A program made the position numbers and the translations under genes. Shown here in pieces: positions 37,301 to 44,764 of a DNA stretch of 59,974 bases; the first letter of the stretch is position 1, and every line of letters starts with the position of its first letter. The notes below the pieces were generated by a model. It had not been told where the DNA came from and searched no databases. It saw nothing but the letters and a program-made list of their open reading frames with translations. The DNA lies in assembly GCA_031269795.1 (NCBI GenBank), contig JAISYR010000001.1, positions 1 to 59,974 on the forward strand. The letters run 5' to 3'. Source of the DNA: Puniceicoccales bacterium. Its GTDB lineage: Bacteria; Verrucomicrobiota; Verrucomicrobiia; Opitutales; JAIRKQ01.

Positions 37301-40300
37301 CGATGAACCGACGGGTGTTACTTTTCAACTTATGATGGGAGGTGGGAAAACGAGTGTTATTCTTTCGCAGTTAGCTCATAGCATAAGCCAGCAGCACAAG
37401 ATACCACTATTTGTTTGCCACCCATCCCAATACACTGCCATGGTAGGAAATTTGAGATTATTTCAAGAAAGTAGATACTCCCAAGAAGTTATCAGCATCG
37501 ATGAAAGTAAATCAGATTTACAAGATGCCAGTAAGTTATCGGGTATACTGAAAAAGCTCAAACGGGCTAAGGATGGGGGAGGATGCCTGGTAATCCAAGC
37601 TCCGACCCTTAGAGCTATCAAATTGGAATTCATAAGAACAAGCCGATTGGCAATGGAGGGCGAAGATCCTGCGGTTATGACACGGGCGAAACTGCTGGCG
37701 GATATACTATCGGAAGTAAAAGAAAATTGTGTACAACTTTTAGACGAAATAGACCTGAATCTTGACATATCAAAGTCAGTAAATTTCCCCGGGGGTGCAC
37801 GGCGACCACTTGCGAGCTCTCAAATCGATGTTATCGCATCGATGCTGGATATTGTCACAGAAGATCCTGAGTTATATGAGGCATTTTGTAGTGATAAATT
37901 CGGAGTCGAAACAACTGAAGGAACACCCGTTGGTAAATTTAAGGAAAAAATTATCGATGGATGCTTTGAACAGATGCATGCATTGGATAGTTCGATTGAC
38001 AAAGACGATTTTCGAAAATTTATGCTTGGGACCGAAGAGCCGAATGAGGCTTTTAAGCAAGCTTGGGGAAAGATAAAACAAAATCATCCAAAAGAAGCGG
38101 AGAAAATTGCACTACAGAAAGGCATGCTGTCCATCGCCGATAGTGCTGCGAAAAAGGAATACAATCGCCACTACGGTTTTAGGGAGGATGGGTCTGTCAT
38201 TCCGTACCAGGGAGTAGGTACGCCTTCTTCCGGAGAATTTGGTAATGTTTACGAACAAGCGTACTATTTTTTTGCAGCCGTTTTGCACGATGGTATCCAG
38301 CTGTCCCAGATGACTTCGCTAGTTGACAAATACATTGACGGATCGTTGCCCAAATCATTGGCGAAGCAACTGGAGTCCGTATGGGAAAAGAGCGATCTTG
38401 GAAAACTTAGCGACCTCAAAAAGATGTCCGATGTGCAACGCAATGCAGCAATCCATAAGGCAACCGGACAATTAAATGCCCAAAAAAGATCTCCAGGTTT
38501 TATGTTATTTGCAAAAATGTTAGCCGCAAACACAGTAAAATATAATTCCGAAATGCTTGAATGCGATGCGGTGTCGATGGTAGACATGAGCAAAACATCT
38601 GTTGGATGTACGGGAACTCCTTGGAATATGCAAACGTACCATGCCGCATTTCAGGGAGACAATAAGGCTATCCTAGAGCTTGGAACTGAAGGTAAAATTT
38701 TACAGAAGTGGCGAAAGGATTTCCAGACGGGAGCTTCAAAGATACTAACCCCGGAAGTGGCAACGGTATCCAGCATCCTAGGTGCACACAAAGCTGCCCA
38801 TACGGAAAATTCTGGAAATTTGCGTGCCCTAATAGATGCGGGAGGAGTTTTCAAAGACAGAACGAATGAGGAAGTCGCCAGAGATATATTAGACTATTAT
38901 CGAGACGATCCGAACGTGAAATTTGTGGTTTACCTGGGAAAGACGATGACGGGAGAAGAGTCTTTCTTTGTAATGAAACAAAGTGATCGCGACCACCCGG
39001 TTCCAATTCCAAATACTACCCCCGACGAAATAGAGAAGGTTGTTGGGAAAGGTGGTATCAGTCGAACATTCGCATATTTTGACGAATTGAGATGTACGGG
39101 ATGCGACGTACCCTTGGATAAAAATGCCAGAGCCATATTAACTGTAAACCCTGATACTACCCCAATTAGAACGGCATTACAAGGCACCTTGCGCGCAAGG
39201 AAATTTCTGGATTCTCAAACGGTAGATCTCTGTGTTCCGCGGGATTTAATACCTCCAGGTGTGGATTTAGATGGTGCCCCCGTGGAGGCTATGACAAAAA
39301 TATGTTCCTATTGCATAGAAAACCAATCGGCCATGCTGGCGAAACAGACGTATAAGTCCTACAAAGCCCAAATAGCCAATTGTTTAAAAAGTATACTTTT
39401 CGAAAGATTGCATGAAAGCATCAGCAAGCATAAGGGGGGGAAAATATCAAAACAAGAACGAGAAATACTGGACCTATGTACCCGATTTATATATTCTTCC
39501 TTCGAAGCAGATCCTTTGAAATTATTTGGTGGATTTACTTCCGAGCAAAACGCATATAAGGTATTGCAAAACTACTGCGCCGGTATCTCTGCGGATATTG
39601 AAAAACTGGATAGGTCCATAGCTAAGGAATTTAAAGCCCGGACTGAAAAAATACTAAGCCAAGCAGAAAAAGTTTTAGACTTCTCGGTTCAGGAAGGTTT
39701 AGTTGATACGGGGACAGAAGTAGAAGTAGAGCAGGAACAAGAGCAGGAACAGGAACAAGAGCAGGAGAAAGAACAAGAACAGGTCACTGAGGATAGTAGC
39801 AAGGTTGTGCAAGAAACATCTTGGGATGTTTTAAACGTACGGGCCAGTACCGGTGATGAAGCTCCCGTAGCAAGTGAAGCTCCAGCTCCAGCTGAAGCTC
39901 CTGTGGTAGATGAAGCTTCGGCAGTAGCTCAATCCAAAGAAAGTGCTCAGGCAATGGATGTTGCACCACAGGCTCCAAAATCTTTGCAGGAGAGAGCAGA
40001 GGGTATGGTGGAAGACTTTCAGTCGAAAGAATTTATGGAAGGATCTACGTTGGAATCCATATTGGAAAAGCAAGTAGAAGGGAATGAAGAGGGTATAAAT
40101 TTAGTAGATCAAAGGTTGCAAGCAGCGGCACGCAAGAATGGACTTTCCGACAGGGAATTGCTAGGTGTTTTAAATGAAATACACAATCAATCTGAAAGCA
40201 ATGAAGGGGAGACAGAGGCGTCGCAACAGGATCTCTTAGATAATCCTCTATTGATTGACAAAACCAAGGCTAGAATATTGGCTGAAGCTCCTACATTTGA

Positions 40301-40853
40301 TTCTCTAATTACCAGGGAAGAAACAACAGCTCCCCGCATACTATCTGCCAATGAATGTGCTTCAAGTAAATCCGATCAACATATCTTCGATGACAATGTG
40401 CAAATCACAGCTAACCTTGCAAGAAACCTGGAAGGTGCCAAGTGGATGGATGATCCCCAGAGAAAAAATGCACAATTTGTTTTGGTTTATAAATCCGACG
40501 ATGGGGCATTTAAAACATTGTTTTTAAGTGACCAAGATGCCCAGGAAATTGGAAAATCAATGGCAGATTTGAACGTAAAAGATTGTTGGATGTTCAATGC
40601 TGCTGGAATTCCAACATCTGCCAATCCACTGGCAACCATCGAAAGCAGCGTATTAGAGGCAGGGCGTAAAGCAGCCACGGACTTGGCCATTCTATATGGC
40701 AATTTCCACCATTTGAACTCCACAGAAGACAATCGACAAGCGCTTCGAAAACATGTTCATTCCCCAGAAGCACGGGAAAGTTTCCTGAAACGGGTACAAA
40801 TCTTACGACCTCGCGAACATGACAGTGCCACCCAATTTCTTAACGCTGCCTAA
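31392..40853 (+). CDS. Giant 3153-aa protein with SF2/SecA-like motor motifs (DUF3638/DUF3645-like)
   Basis: One uninterrupted frame, GTG start with AAAGGA 6 bp upstream. Residues 1 to about 1900 are soluble, helical and unrecognised, with no signal peptide or membrane segment. From about 1960 there is a motor-like core. Its motifs are Walker A MMGGGKTS (1981-1988), a motif Ia-like VCHPSQYTAMVGN, Walker B LLDEID (DEID at 2118-2121), a SecA-like GCTGTPWN (2405-2412), DELRCTGCDVPL (from 2564; compare HTRGTDLKL) and QGTLRAR (2597-2603; compare the arginine-finger QxxGRxxR). This order matches the eukaryotic/chlamydial DUF3638-DUF3645 proteins as I know them and also SecA. A Glu/Gln repeat lies near 2776-2798, then an Ala/Pro/Glu linker and a 300-residue tail. 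Function is unknown; ATP-driven remodelling or an effector role are both possible. Confidence 0.8.
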   Translation: MAQANLDFIGKAIELTGATRSSSVGLRNIQQSVQGFADLQMTATKIQHKILEERQCLSGRIKFALFPKRLLLWSLRNNSAIGALIKEFKQGLKDIHSKSTDQTVQREIKKLFEEIGEDIGDPVQPAEGSVERDFAFTLDPSTTDTVSIDYVKSLLYGRTVSFRASVDPSIDQVFTKLNISRVDGIQNLTQEYLRQCVDENKPIVVTEGGNALLIRKNEEGTLEVTKFTTQPKTLETHGGIQMDSGDYINAFQLFDLNKFDSNDSESSFESIKTDLQKICDGQGKPKEVPQGKMSLIKSMGEEKKTALKFELLQVLQYATKGNPSQEALVAKFEIDGYVAHLNNIKVKVKMAEVNRSTQDVDTVILNDLSRDVQQRILFLQASGKISTEEASQYLSQVNQTLTFSAQDPSSSSAVAPLPCMDKEAQSLEEANTTYTQDSALQTSQSHNIQVCDDIPTFLQQASMGQSSTSCISARLTMGFAGAQRFEKLVSNHADTLNALRGKDNSETLDNISNFFRMAVAYTEYNKRNGIAVPTDKREIYDSLIRLGAAIYRKYGEECGIGGDTLDNDDSSMTETHMSEEVYEALFDKNKTINGYQDIEPLLSIFHEDKFGVCASIISKFGATTRTLQSDNSYRLGMLQATAGNGFAFMLVSLAESSKDGIAFPRQTQTSLIVIKNVSFGEQLQSDFQEICGFLNGSSQGKIAKSKYAKRFPFLEHCHLPPNGNVMQKAEAMLSWLQTSGNVNIFNNLEMQRMFCKLLCGDANNPKALAGALKDRATREQFVRIVDQFFEAAFENLPNPAKTEEDMQKYKFYASLHIQLNETIKKAGGPELSNDIFDRPILSDGTVNEELKLACVLCKKMIRGEKLTTAEILKCTDPKMMIWPEMAGASDALLERDPEDSSGIKNMFEGVSLEALRNFVIAQVDRLEESDFQEIGQQYAQQQGYGDCQVTVDGRLITIKDRDDNVKASIDLNNFVRLADGVHPEEYVKTKDEEHPILRKLGIDGTNIRSRVKVEGNISTVDGRITIDNRTNKVTMDGKVLVTPRPFPPWMLQTATDHMLPRFLSFVAEGDTACEKIYLYDPTSMDQPVFILKNGKLYTSDESREYVKPSGIDPRLKKLSSGGINILETIDPETKEVLSYVVPGVHYNNQVLQFNRQAGGELYLASDEQYVLSEPPVSCPLDVCAVPCVCLRSRDNPNDYKFVLVNDGSLLRSLSIDDRTRQETPTLRQDTLEIGFNSITGCELASSNYQATGIMLVYKLFQGGYGDKALDILNKINMREVVAGRNNALLSLVFRSLVTDTPNGKVLKINTAETLEEELATFKIITLLLESDPYNFRNLLLARDGDGAILPGESFDLIMQISSLYQSLIDARENSTMEINLSKENELAIVEEIIGAMNQALQAASKLTQKVMGFVSQETMLNLVPEYGLLKLFEQRHQILVEELGVQSNVKHFTRAAKDSKEHDIVYYRPGGKRSFVKASKISSVLPTRNTEMLAKLRQEAQETALLQTPANIERRKNFLRKCCRADTAINNDGNLTSQQKIDYIAFRNAMGFPQFPEGDAENDIIIGSIEKVYISEIEDFLSSHMEGKHSKALDGERSVRQSIMNAILRPVKAPQTAATPAAESTSEQQKTEEAIDRYKISVLLEVIGWDEKTIQSSGALTKNDKKLILAFKKKHVETINDQNFREQHNAELLDLANAISGQRGAFLSNSRQGITQYDSTAKKELGRYNEEMSLAESQDLRARALGELYEINTGNFVKAEGEREPQIESTINNIAGQIEAAKREETEIRKKLKEKFFSCSTTMASLRQTKLAKTPTLDDARKALVCAPSDPNGDWSKSIKILQDVNPEFTVTDCKEIINLTRQLLQASTAVKSMEQLKIAVENVWNKGKILLDAGQEFPAHGATNLTPEQKDFLLAKDQLITAHESIRTYNPETDMEALVFEDIVGFRVRGAQANIIKNVTAQLQTNEANDEPTGVTFQLMMGGGKTSVILSQLAHSISQQHKIPLFVCHPSQYTAMVGNLRLFQESRYSQEVISIDESKSDLQDASKLSGILKKLKRAKDGGGCLVIQAPTLRAIKLEFIRTSRLAMEGEDPAVMTRAKLLADILSEVKENCVQLLDEIDLNLDISKSVNFPGGARRPLASSQIDVIASMLDIVTEDPELYEAFCSDKFGVETTEGTPVGKFKEKIIDGCFEQMHALDSSIDKDDFRKFMLGTEEPNEAFKQAWGKIKQNHPKEAEKIALQKGMLSIADSAAKKEYNRHYGFREDGSVIPYQGVGTPSSGEFGNVYEQAYYFFAAVLHDGIQLSQMTSLVDKYIDGSLPKSLAKQLESVWEKSDLGKLSDLKKMSDVQRNAAIHKATGQLNAQKRSPGFMLFAKMLAANTVKYNSEMLECDAVSMVDMSKTSVGCTGTPWNMQTYHAAFQGDNKAILELGTEGKILQKWRKDFQTGASKILTPEVATVSSILGAHKAAHTENSGNLRALIDAGGVFKDRTNEEVARDILDYYRDDPNVKFVVYLGKTMTGEESFFVMKQSDRDHPVPIPNTTPDEIEKVVGKGGISRTFAYFDELRCTGCDVPLDKNARAILTVNPDTTPIRTALQGTLRARKFLDSQTVDLCVPRDLIPPGVDLDGAPVEAMTKICSYCIENQSAMLAKQTYKSYKAQIANCLKSILFERLHESISKHKGGKISKQEREILDLCTRFIYSSFEADPLKLFGGFTSEQNAYKVLQNYCAGISADIEKLDRSIAKEFKARTEKILSQAEKVLDFSVQEGLVDTGTEVEVEQEQEQEQEQEQEKEQEQVTEDSSKVVQETSWDVLNVRASTGDEAPVASEAPAPAEAPVVDEASAVAQSKESAQAMDVAPQAPKSLQERAEGMVEDFQSKEFMEGSTLESILEKQVEGNEEGINLVDQRLQAAARKNGLSDRELLGVLNEIHNQSESNEGETEASQQDLLDNPLLIDKTKARILAEAPTFDSLITREETTAPRILSANECASSKSDQHIFDDNVQITANLARNLEGAKWMDDPQRKNAQFVLVYKSDDGAFKTLFLSDQDAQEIGKSMADLNVKDCWMFNAAGIPTSANPLATIESSVLEAGRKAATDLAILYGNFHHLNSTEDNRQALRKHVHSPEARESFLKRVQILRPREHDSATQFLNAA

Positions 40854-40876
40854 TGCATATCCCGGTTTAAATTCAA

Positions 40877-41377
40877 CTATTGCCACATATAACTTTGCCG
40901 CGAACAGAGAACTTGGTCATTCTTGTCAATCAATTCCACTTTCCATGCTTTGAGATTTTTAACGTCTATTGGCATCGATGTTATGCCGCAGTACATTTCT
41001 GAGACGAAAGCATATCTATGGTCGGGAATCCTGCATTTGAACGAAAGTACACCATCCCGTAGGGACGTTATGACATAAATTCTAACAAATATTTCCCTAG
41101 GCAACAGGGTAATTGATTTATTAAATCTAACTACGAAATAGGTGCCCGCCCGGATATTTTCGTTATCCCGAGCTATACACCGGAAATAGGAATGTTCCTC
41201 TTGGTTGCCGAAATATTCCCCAATTGTTTTAAACGAACCATCGCCAAGTTGGTAAATTGAAACGTGTCGAATTATCACATTGTGTTTCTTGTCACCCTGC
41301 ATGGTTGGACCGCAATGGGTATCCGTTGCAATTAAAAGCAAACACATGGAAAGGACGAAGGTTCTAAGAATTGACAT
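40877..41377 (-). CDS. Small secreted hypothetical protein
   Basis: A 166-residue protein I do not recognise. From the ATG at 41377 it has a signal peptide (MSILRTFVLSMCLLLIATDTHC), with cleavage near THC-G; the cysteine could make it a lipoprotein, though the lipobox is poor. The mature part is beta-rich with four to five more cysteines. The frame is open 39 codons further upstream, but that stretch overlaps the dus gene and lacks signal-peptide features. It converges with the giant gene (23 bp between stops) and is divergent from dus. Confidence 0.65.
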   Translation of the reverse strand: MSILRTFVLSMCLLLIATDTHCGPTMQGDKKHNVIIRHVSIYQLGDGSFKTIGEYFGNQEEHSYFRCIARDNENIRAGTYFVVRFNKSITLLPREIFVRIYVITSLRDGVLSFKCRIPDHRYAFVSEMYCGITSMPIDVKNLKAWKVELIDKNDQVLCSRQSYMWQ

Positions 41378-41419
41378 GCTGAATATATCATTTTGAATCA
41401 GAGGCATTTCAAGATTATT

Positions 41420-42385
41420 ATGTATGTTGCACGGCAAACGCGGGAAGAAATTTTTACAAGCTTGGCACCGATGCGAGGTTTGACCACACGCCATTTTATG
41501 GATATGTTGTACGACTGTGGAGAACCCGATGAATATATTTCGGAATTTTTACGGGTACATCCTACGGCAACTGTCTCAAACGACATAGTAGATTTGATCG
41601 AAAATAGAAAAAGCGTGGCAGATTTGACTATACAATTGCTGGGAAAAGAACCGAAGCATTTTTTAAGAATAGCAAAAGTGTTACAAAACTATAAAATTAA
41701 GTCTATTAATTTAAATTGTGGGTGTCCGATGCCCAAAATTGGAAAAAAGGGCGTGGGAGGAACTTTACTAACAGAATTGAATACCATCGATGATATTATT
41801 TCAATAATATCAGATAATACTAGCATTCCAATTTCCGTAAAAACTCGTATTGGCTACAAGAGCCCTCAGGAGTTTGACATTATTTTAAGCCACCTAGCAC
41901 GACATAAACTGGCTGCAGTATATGTACATGCGCGAACCGTAAAAGGCATGTATGGTGAACCCGTTGATTTCGAATGCATAAGCATTGCTAAGGCTGTCCT
42001 GGATTGCCCTGTAATCGCAAACGGTGACATAAAAACAGCCCAGGAAGCTGTGGGTATCATCAAAAACACCAACGCCGACGGCATAATGATTGGACGAGCG
42101 GCCATATCTAACCCATGGATATTTCGCCAGATTGATGAATTAACCAACGAAACTAAAATCTTTATCCCAACCGGAGAAAATTATTTTAATCTCATAGAAA
42201 AATTACAAAACTTTCCCACCAAGCCTGCCCTTACAGATTTTCAAAAAACCTCGTCCGTAAAAAAATATGTCATTCCAATTGCTGATTTCGTAGATCCTTC
42301 GGGAAATTTTCCCTACCGTATTCGTCGGGCAACGACGCTGCAAGACCTAACGAACATGTGCGAAAATTTTTTTATGGGAGAATAG
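41420..42385 (+). CDS. dus: tRNA-dihydrouridine synthase
   Basis: A 321-residue FMN enzyme that reduces uridine in tRNA D-loops. The FMN-binding start LAPMRGLTTRHF and the active-site block LNCGCPMPKIGKKGVGG are clear, the last carrying the catalytic cysteine. Also present are ISVKTRIGY, VHARTVKGMYG and GIMIGRAAISNPWIF. The overall pattern fits the DusB/DusC group of bacteria, although the C-terminal recognition domain is short. I chose the ATG at 41420; a TTG nine codons upstream is in frame. A small ORF and bioW follow directly. Confidence 0.88.
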   Translation: MYVARQTREEIFTSLAPMRGLTTRHFMDMLYDCGEPDEYISEFLRVHPTATVSNDIVDLIENRKSVADLTIQLLGKEPKHFLRIAKVLQNYKIKSINLNCGCPMPKIGKKGVGGTLLTELNTIDDIISIISDNTSIPISVKTRIGYKSPQEFDIILSHLARHKLAAVYVHARTVKGMYGEPVDFECISIAKAVLDCPVIANGDIKTAQEAVGIIKNTNADGIMIGRAAISNPWIFRQIDELTNETKIFIPTGENYFNLIEKLQNFPTKPALTDFQKTSSVKKYVIPIADFVDPSGNFPYRIRRATTLQDLTNMCENFFMGE

Positions 42386-42388
42386 AAG

Positions 42389-42523
42389 GTGCCATATTGT
42401 CCTACCATATTTCATAATGGTATGAGGAATTCCATGGGAGATCCTGATCATCGTTTTTATTATCTTTTAAATGACTTGAATTATTGCCAATGGGCTGTAG
42501 ATGTTTGTCATCTCAATGAGTGA
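42389..42523 (+). CDS. Small ORF (44 aa) upstream of bioW
   Basis: A possible small protein starting at GTG 42389, with GGAGA about 7 bp upstream inside the end of dus. It encodes VPYCPTIFHNGMRNSM then GDPDHRFYYLLNDLNYCQ and ends HLNE. Its composition (aromatics, acidic residues, two to three Cys) is protein-like rather than random. Its TGA overlaps the ATG of bioW at 42516 in the sequence ATGAGTGA, which would couple their translation. I recognise no family. It could instead be just the leader of bioW. Confidence 0.4.
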   Translation: MPYCPTIFHNGMRNSMGDPDHRFYYLLNDLNYCQWAVDVCHLNE

Positions 42524-43301
42524 ACATGAATCATTACCGCATTACTTGTTTAGCATACGCATGCGAGCTGCAGCCAATGGCAATAATGGAAATGACAGGC
42601 AGCATTTGTCCGGTTGTGAACGTTTGGTATCCGACGAGCAAGTGGTTACGGTTGTTCAAAATCTTTTCCAGAGGATTTTAACACACACGCGAGGTGAAGC
42701 GGATACCATTAATATTCAAATTGATAAGATAGATAGGGCAACGATTCGCCTGATCCCCGCTTTAAAAGTAGAATCCCTAGAATTTACGACCGTGGATCAA
42801 GCTCATAGCAGTGCCATTGCTTCGCTCATTGAATTTGGGGTTTCAAAAATCGCAGCGTGCAAAGGTGTTGAGTTGATCAAGAATTTATCGGCAAGTATGC
42901 GGGGAGGAATGGTGTTAGATGCTATCACCGGTGAACGCATTGATAATTCTGGTGTCCGAGGGGTTCGATTGTCACACATGGACTGTGAAAATGAATCTGC
43001 ATTTTTGAGTTTTTTGGCCGAATCCGGCCTGGGCGGTGAAAAGGTTCGTGAGGCCGTGATATTAGCTTCGAAGGCAGCATTTACAAAGGATTATATGGCA
43101 GAGCTGTGTTGGTCAGATGATCCACACTACGTTGCCGGATATGTTGCTTCCAAAGAAATTTATAGGAGATTTTCTCCAATGAAATTGAAAGAGGATCATA
43201 TTGGTGGCCGTGTGTTCTTTGTTAAACCGAACGCAAATCTCGATGATTTGATTGATTTTTTCGAACATCAGCCGGTATTGGTGAAAGTTTTACGGAAATG
43301 A
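42516..43301 (+). CDS. bioW: 6-carboxyhexanoate-CoA ligase (pimeloyl-CoA synthetase)
   Basis: A 261-residue enzyme that activates pimelate with ATP and CoA, the first dedicated step of biotin synthesis in the BioW route. Family blocks seen are LFSIRMRAAANG (family FSxRMRAS), HLSGCERLV (HISGAERIV), RGVRLSHMD and the C-terminal GYVASKEIYRRFSPMK, with GGRVFFV close to the end. Length is typical. I prefer the ATG at 42516 (MSEHESLPHYLFS); an in-frame ATG at 42501 is also usable. Its stop overlaps the bioF start by 4 bp. bioA, bioD and bioB are not in the window. Confidence 0.9.
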   Translation: MSEHESLPHYLFSIRMRAAANGNNGNDRQHLSGCERLVSDEQVVTVVQNLFQRILTHTRGEADTINIQIDKIDRATIRLIPALKVESLEFTTVDQAHSSAIASLIEFGVSKIAACKGVELIKNLSASMRGGMVLDAITGERIDNSGVRGVRLSHMDCENESAFLSFLAESGLGGEKVREAVILASKAAFTKDYMAELCWSDDPHYVAGYVASKEIYRRFSPMKLKEDHIGGRVFFVKPNANLDDLIDFFEHQPVLVKVLRK

Positions 43302-44509
43302 ACATGCATAGGCAAACACATTGGCAATCTGAAATTGAAAAATGTCACCGCATGAATTTGACGAGAAATATTCCAGTGCTGAGATTTCTCGATGTAACCC
43401 ATGGCGTGACCGAGGTTGGCCATAGACTTTTTGTGGCATGTACCAACGACTATTTGGGGCTGCGGTTTCATCCCGAAGTCATAGAATCCGCCCAAAAGTG
43501 TATGTGTGGAGGTGGTTTTGGATCCAGCGGTGCACGGTTAACAACGGGGGCACATCCACTGGCGAATCAATTGGAAAGGGAATTGGCAGATTTCAAACGT
43601 TCCGAAGCGGCATTGATATTCAACACCGGATACATGGCTAATGTCGGACTAATTTCAACCGTTGGCCGCAGTGGAGATGTAATATTCAGTGATGAAAAAA
43701 ACCATGCTAGCATAATTGATGGTTGCAAACTTTCCCATGCCAAGGTAGTGGTTTATCCCCACCGCGATGTTGGTCGGTTGCGGGAACTGTTGGATGAGCA
43801 TCGGAGTATGCAATCGTGCTTTATTATTACGGAAGGGGTTTTTAGCATGGATGGGACCGTTGCCCCATTGCCAGAGTTGCTACAACTGGCAGAAACCTTC
43901 GATGCGCATATTATTATCGATGATGCTCATTCGTTGGGTGTTTTGGGGGAAGGAGGCCATGGGACCTTGGAGTACTTCAATATTTTACCAAATCCACGCA
44001 TCATACAAGTTGGAACATGCAGCAAAGCACTCGGAAGCCTGGGTGGCTTTGTTTGTGGATCCAAATGTCTGATTCAATACCTGTACCAGCGTTCTCGCCC
44101 TTTCATATGTTCCACAATGCTCCCAGCCTCCATACTGGCAGCATCGTCAAAGGCTCTACAAATCTTGCAAGGTCAGCCAGAAAGAGTACGTAGACTGAAG
44201 CAGCTGTCGGAGATGGCGAAAAGTATTTTTTCAAAATGCGGAATGGTCTTCCCTCCGGAAGCTGTAGCTATTTTACCCATAATCATTGGAGATGAAACAA
44301 CGACGATGAAAATTTTCGAAAATCTTTACCAGCAAGGGATTTATTTGGCAGCAATTCGCTACCCTTCAGTCCCTCTAGGCCATGCACGCCTAAGACTTTC
44401 TGTCTGTTCCGAATATGTGGAAGATGAGTGGAGAGATACATTGTCCTGTATAGTTAATACCATCAAAGCGGTAGTTGGAAACTTCCCAGGATCGGTTCCT
44501 ACAGAATGA
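43298..44509 (+). CDS. bioF: 8-amino-7-oxononanoate synthase
   Basis: A 403-residue PLP enzyme of the alpha-oxoamine synthase family that condenses pimeloyl-CoA with alanine. The lysine that binds PLP is K243 in GTCSKALGSLGG. IIDDAHSLGVLGEGG gives the aspartate and histidine contacts, and GFGSSGARLTTG the N-terminal glycine loop. It uses the product of the overlapping bioW gene, so the two-gene unit supports the biotin assignment over the related KBL or serine palmitoyltransferase enzymes. Confidence 0.92.
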   Translation: MNMHRQTHWQSEIEKCHRMNLTRNIPVLRFLDVTHGVTEVGHRLFVACTNDYLGLRFHPEVIESAQKCMCGGGFGSSGARLTTGAHPLANQLERELADFKRSEAALIFNTGYMANVGLISTVGRSGDVIFSDEKNHASIIDGCKLSHAKVVVYPHRDVGRLRELLDEHRSMQSCFIITEGVFSMDGTVAPLPELLQLAETFDAHIIIDDAHSLGVLGEGGHGTLEYFNILPNPRIIQVGTCSKALGSLGGFVCGSKCLIQYLYQRSRPFICSTMLPASILAASSKALQILQGQPERVRRLKQLSEMAKSIFSKCGMVFPPEAVAILPIIIGDETTTMKIFENLYQQGIYLAAIRYPSVPLGHARLRLSVCSEYVEDEWRDTLSCIVNTIKAVVGNFPGSVPTE

Positions 44510-44764
44510 CAGAAGAGATAGGGAGGAAAGCCAGAGGAATAGTAGAAAGAAGAGAAAGGATGAGCAGTCTCTTTTGGTCGCCCCTTTTTAGGTTGCATTT
44601 TATGATTTATATGGTATTAGTTTGTCACCCTATCGGTGCCACAAAAGTTATGTTTTATGATTGATTATGTTGAAATACTTTACTTTTATTGAAACTTTTG
44701 CAATAGTTGGAATATGGGATTATTTTTCGTCCGGAAAGATCTGGAAATTTAAAACATAGATAAG

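Noticed and set aside
39720..39790. The GAGCAG/GAACAA repeats as a CRISPR or tandem intergenic repeat
   Set aside because: It is a coding hexanucleotide repeat that keeps the frame of the giant gene.
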